Positions 12,825-14,691 of a stretch of DNA of 14,691 nucleotides are shown piece by piece. Location: the NCBI GenBank assembly GCA_902461085.1, contig CABPWH010000052.1:1-14691 (forward strand). Reading direction: 5' to 3'. Origin of the DNA: an uncultured Collinsella sp. (GTDB taxonomy: Bacteria > Actinomycetota > Coriobacteriia > Coriobacteriales > Coriobacteriaceae). The position numbers and the translations under genes were made by a program. Within the stretch, counting starts at the first letter, position 1. Each line of letters begins with the position of its first letter. The notes under the pieces were generated by a model. That model ran no database searches, was not told the DNA's origin, and saw only the letters and a list, made by a program, of their open reading frames with translations.

Positions 12825-13616
12825 ATGATCCTGTACTTTAGCGCGACAGGGAACAGTGAGCATGTGGCGCGTCGCATTGCAGCGGCGACAAGCGACAAAG
12901 TTATATCGATTGAGCGCTTTGATGCCGAAGCCCTTCGCCTTGTTGCGACGGAAGGCCCCTGCCAGCTGGGATTTGTTGCTCCGGTGTATGCCTGGGGTCT
13001 GCCGACACCGATGATCGAGTTTTTGAAGACTGCCGACCTGTCGATTGCTGCCGGCACAAAGGGCGGCGAGCGCCCCTATACGTTCTATGTTTCGACGTAC
13101 GGTTCGACGACCGGCCAATCGGCCAAGTTTGCCCGCGACCTGCTGCACGAGCGTGGGCTCGAGTTAGATGCGGCGATGAGCGTCAAGATGCCCGATACCT
13201 GGACGCCTGTTTTCGACCTGTCTGACCCTCAAAAGGTTGAGGGTATCAATAGAGCTGCCGAGGCGCAGATTGATGCCGTGATCGAGGCGGTGCGGGCACG
13301 CCGCACGGGCAACATGATGCACCATCGCGTGCCTCTGTTTGCATCGTGCGCGTATCACGCAATTGGGCTGCCGCGCATGCAACAGACGAGCAAGTTTGCC
13401 GTCGATGCCGATCGCTGCATCGGCTGCGGCCTGTGTGCCAAGCGCTGCCCCATGGCGGCGATTGAGATGCGCGGCGGCCTTCCCGTCTGGACAAAGCCGG
13501 AGTGTGCAGCCTGCCTTCGTTGCCTGCACTGTTGTCCCAAATTTGCCATCTCGCACGGTAAGCGCACGGCATCCCACGGTCAGTACAGGCATCCCAAGCC
13601 AGGTGTGAGGATGTAG
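12825..13616 (+). CDS. EFR1-type flavodoxin plus double [4Fe-4S] ferredoxin (263 aa)
   Basis: A cytoplasmic electron-transfer protein fusing a flavodoxin-like domain to two iron-sulfur clusters. The N-terminus ILYFSATGNSEHVARRI (2-18) is the FMN-phosphate loop, and PVYAWGLPTPMIEFL (53-67) and YVSTYGSTTG (88-97) complete the flavin site. The ferredoxin part has CIGCGLCAKRCP (Cys198, 201, 204, 208) and CAACLRCLHCCP (Cys227, 230, 233, 237, with an extra Cys236), both with the C-x2-C-x2-C-x3-C-P spacing for [4Fe-4S]. The ATG at 12825 has AGGGG 7 nt upstream and begins the domain exactly; the open frame further upstream overlaps the ClC-type gene and is spurious. The partner is unknown; in anaerobes such proteins move low-potential electrons. 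It converges with the EamA permease gene, 15 bp apart. Confidence 0.93.
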   Translation: MILYFSATGNSEHVARRIAAATSDKVISIERFDAEALRLVATEGPCQLGFVAPVYAWGLPTPMIEFLKTADLSIAAGTKGGERPYTFYVSTYGSTTGQSAKFARDLLHERGLELDAAMSVKMPDTWTPVFDLSDPQKVEGINRAAEAQIDAVIEAVRARRTGNMMHHRVPLFASCAYHAIGLPRMQQTSKFAVDADRCIGCGLCAKRCPMAAIEMRGGLPVWTKPECAACLRCLHCCPKFAISHGKRTASHGQYRHPKPGVRM

Positions 13617-13630
13617 CGGCTGCTGGCCGC
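13616..13630. terminator. Small hairpin between convergent genes
   Basis: GCGGC (13616-13620) pairs with GCCGC (13626-13630) around TGCTG, just after the EFR1-type stop and just before the EamA stop on the other strand (13632). On the plus strand it is followed by GCTATTT. Five base pairs make this a weak candidate, but nothing else in the 15-bp gap could end either transcript. Confidence 0.25.
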
Positions 13631-13631
13631 G

Positions 13632-14507
13632 CTATTTCCAAACCGCGAGCGCGGCGGTGCCCAGTACGATGAGGGCGAGACCGATAGCGCTGCGTCGCGA
13701 GACTTTTTCGTTGAATGCCAGGCGCGCAAATAGTACCGATACGACAATCGATAGTTTGTCGATCTGCACCACGACGCTCACCTGGCCTGTGGCGATGGCG
13801 TAGTAGTATAGCAGCCACGATGCGCCAGTCGCAATGCCCGATGCCGCGAGAAATACGAGTTCGTAGCGGTCTACGTGCACGGCTTGGCCCATCTTGCCTT
13901 TAGCTGCCACGATTGCCCATGCCATAACCAGTACCACACAGGTACGGATTGCCGTGGCCAGGCTGGATTCGACGCCTTCGATGCCAGCCTTGGCAAGGAT
14001 GGACGTGAGCGCCGCGAACACGGCGGCGCCGAGGGCGTAAGCGAGCCAGGTCCGGTCTTGCTGCTGCTCGGGTCCGGCAGACTGCTTCTTCTCGATCATT
14101 AAAAACGTGCCGAGGGTGATGACAGCGGTTCCCACGAGCTTAACCGCAAGGTTGCTCGTCTCGCCAAAAAGTACGATGGCGATCAGTGCGGCGAGTACGG
14201 TGCTCATCTTGTCGACCGGTACGACCTTATTGACGTCTCCGATGCCCAACGCCTTAAAGTAACAGATCCACGAAGCACCGGTAGCGAGTCCCGAGAGGAC
14301 GAGAAAGAGCCAGGATCTGGGTTCGATGCTGCCGATGGTTCCAATGGATCCAGAAATGCCCGCCATTGCCCAGGCGAAAACGAGCACCACGCAGGTGCGA
14401 ATGGCCGTCGCGACATCGGAGTCGGTCTGCTTGATGCCGCATTTGGCCAGGATAGATGTGATGCCGGCAAAGAAAGCCGACACAAATGCTGCTGCGACCC
14501 ACGACAC
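13632..14507 (-). CDS. EamA/DMT-family permease with near-duplicate halves (291 aa, GTG start)
   Basis: A ten-helix membrane transporter of the drug/metabolite superfamily, made of two EamA domains (about 4-138 and 155-290) joined by a hydrophilic linker (EKKQSAGPEQQQDR). The halves are unusually alike. TSILAKCGI at 17-25 matches TSILAKAGI at 168-176. ATAIRTCVVLVFAWAM (33-48) matches ATAIRTCVVLVMAWAI (184-199). SGLATGASW (72-80) matches SGIATGASW (223-231), and VDKMS matches IDKLS. Substrates of the family range from amino acids to nucleosides and drugs, and none can be assigned. The start is GTG at 14507, with a GGGGAGG ribosome site about 10 nt upstream, slightly far; no better in-frame start is visible. 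It converges with the EFR1-type gene. Confidence 0.9.
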   Translation of the reverse strand: MSWVAAAFVSAFFAGITSILAKCGIKQTDSDVATAIRTCVVLVFAWAMAGISGSIGTIGSIEPRSWLFLVLSGLATGASWICYFKALGIGDVNKVVPVDKMSTVLAALIAIVLFGETSNLAVKLVGTAVITLGTFLMIEKKQSAGPEQQQDRTWLAYALGAAVFAALTSILAKAGIEGVESSLATAIRTCVVLVMAWAIVAAKGKMGQAVHVDRYELVFLAASGIATGASWLLYYYAIATGQVSVVVQIDKLSIVVSVLFARLAFNEKVSRRSAIGLALIVLGTAALAVWK

Positions 14508-14654
14508 GGGTGAAATGCCTCCCCAAAGAACGACCGCGCCAGATTTACGGCGCTCGTCCGATGATACCGTCCCGCCATGAAGCTTTGATATCGCTGTGGT
14601 GAGACAGGGGCCATAGTTCGAGAGGGCATTTGGTTAGGCTCTGTTAGACCAAAA

Positions 14655-14687
14655 TTGACATATAGCTTTTTTCCGATTTAGGACAAT
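14655..14687. promoter_or_regulatory. Promoter-like region at the right edge
   Basis: On the plus strand TTGACA (14655-14660) is followed 21 nt later by GACAAT (14682-14687), in the same GGACAATAA context as at 2246. If spacing is judged from the -10 box, a gene would start about 40 nt further on, outside the window. On the minus strand TTGTCC (14681-14686) and TATATG (14659-14664) are 16 nt apart and could serve the EamA gene with a leader of about 145 nt. The two readings overlap and I cannot choose between them. The remaining bases from 14508 to 14654 show nothing else I can support. Confidence 0.4.
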
Positions 14688-14691
14688 AATG

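Overview
The window (14,691 bp, GC-rich, roughly 60% by eye) looks like chromosomal DNA of a GC-rich gut actinobacterium of the Coriobacteriia, most likely Collinsella or a close relative. This is an inference from gene content and style: hybrid kinases with substrate-binding-protein sensors, an EFR1-type flavodoxin/ferredoxin, a zinc-ribbon/TipAS regulator, short intergenic gaps, AGGA/GGAG ribosome sites, and -10 boxes of the form (T/G)ACAAT. I see no rRNA, tRNA, CRISPR array, phage gene or transposase. No gap without a gene reaches 300 bp; the longest (10106-10363) holds a compact palindromic repeat array.

Left part (1-3560). A palindromic hairpin (7-32) probably ends a transcript outside the window. 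A minus-strand unit runs from a regulator combining an XRE helix-turn-helix, a zinc ribbon and a TipAS-like domain (1300-473) into a small glutaredoxin (421-176), and a hairpin plus T-run lies beyond it. Divergently, trmO (tRNA m6t6A methyltransferase) starts 7 nt after a TACAAT box and may be leaderless. It is followed by a MalY/PatB-type PLP lyase.

Middle (3560-10110). Two related membrane hybrid histidine kinases dominate. One is split: a substrate-binding lipoprotein gene overlaps by 4 bp a kinase carrying its own extracytoplasmic domain. The other, on the minus strand, is fused: signal peptide, two substrate-binding domains, one membrane segment, kinase, receiver. Both end in a receiver domain; no HPt domain or DNA-binding response regulator is encoded here. 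A small flavin-binding protein of the pyridoxamine-phosphate-oxidase/NimA type lies between them, downstream of the fused kinase and convergent with the split one, separated from it by a 17-bp perfect terminator stem.

Right part (10110-14691). The divergent region between the fused kinase and a two-TM potassium channel carries three abutting 27-bp units (two direct, one inverted) and a truncated fourth, giving a 22-bp perfect inverted repeat. The channel gene is followed at 36 bp by a LOG-family nucleotide hydrolase gene. Then come an atypical ClC-type ion transporter (with its own -10 and a terminator overlapping its stop), an EFR1-type flavodoxin/ferredoxin, and a convergent EamA/DMT permease with a strikingly conserved internal duplication. 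The last 40 bp resemble a promoter for a gene outside the window.

Most genes are recognisable families. The points most worth a second look are the split/fused sensor kinase pair, the repeat array in a divergent promoter region, the channel-LOG pairing, the regulator's domain mix and the altered ClC pore motifs. All functions are inferred from motifs read by eye, without database searches.
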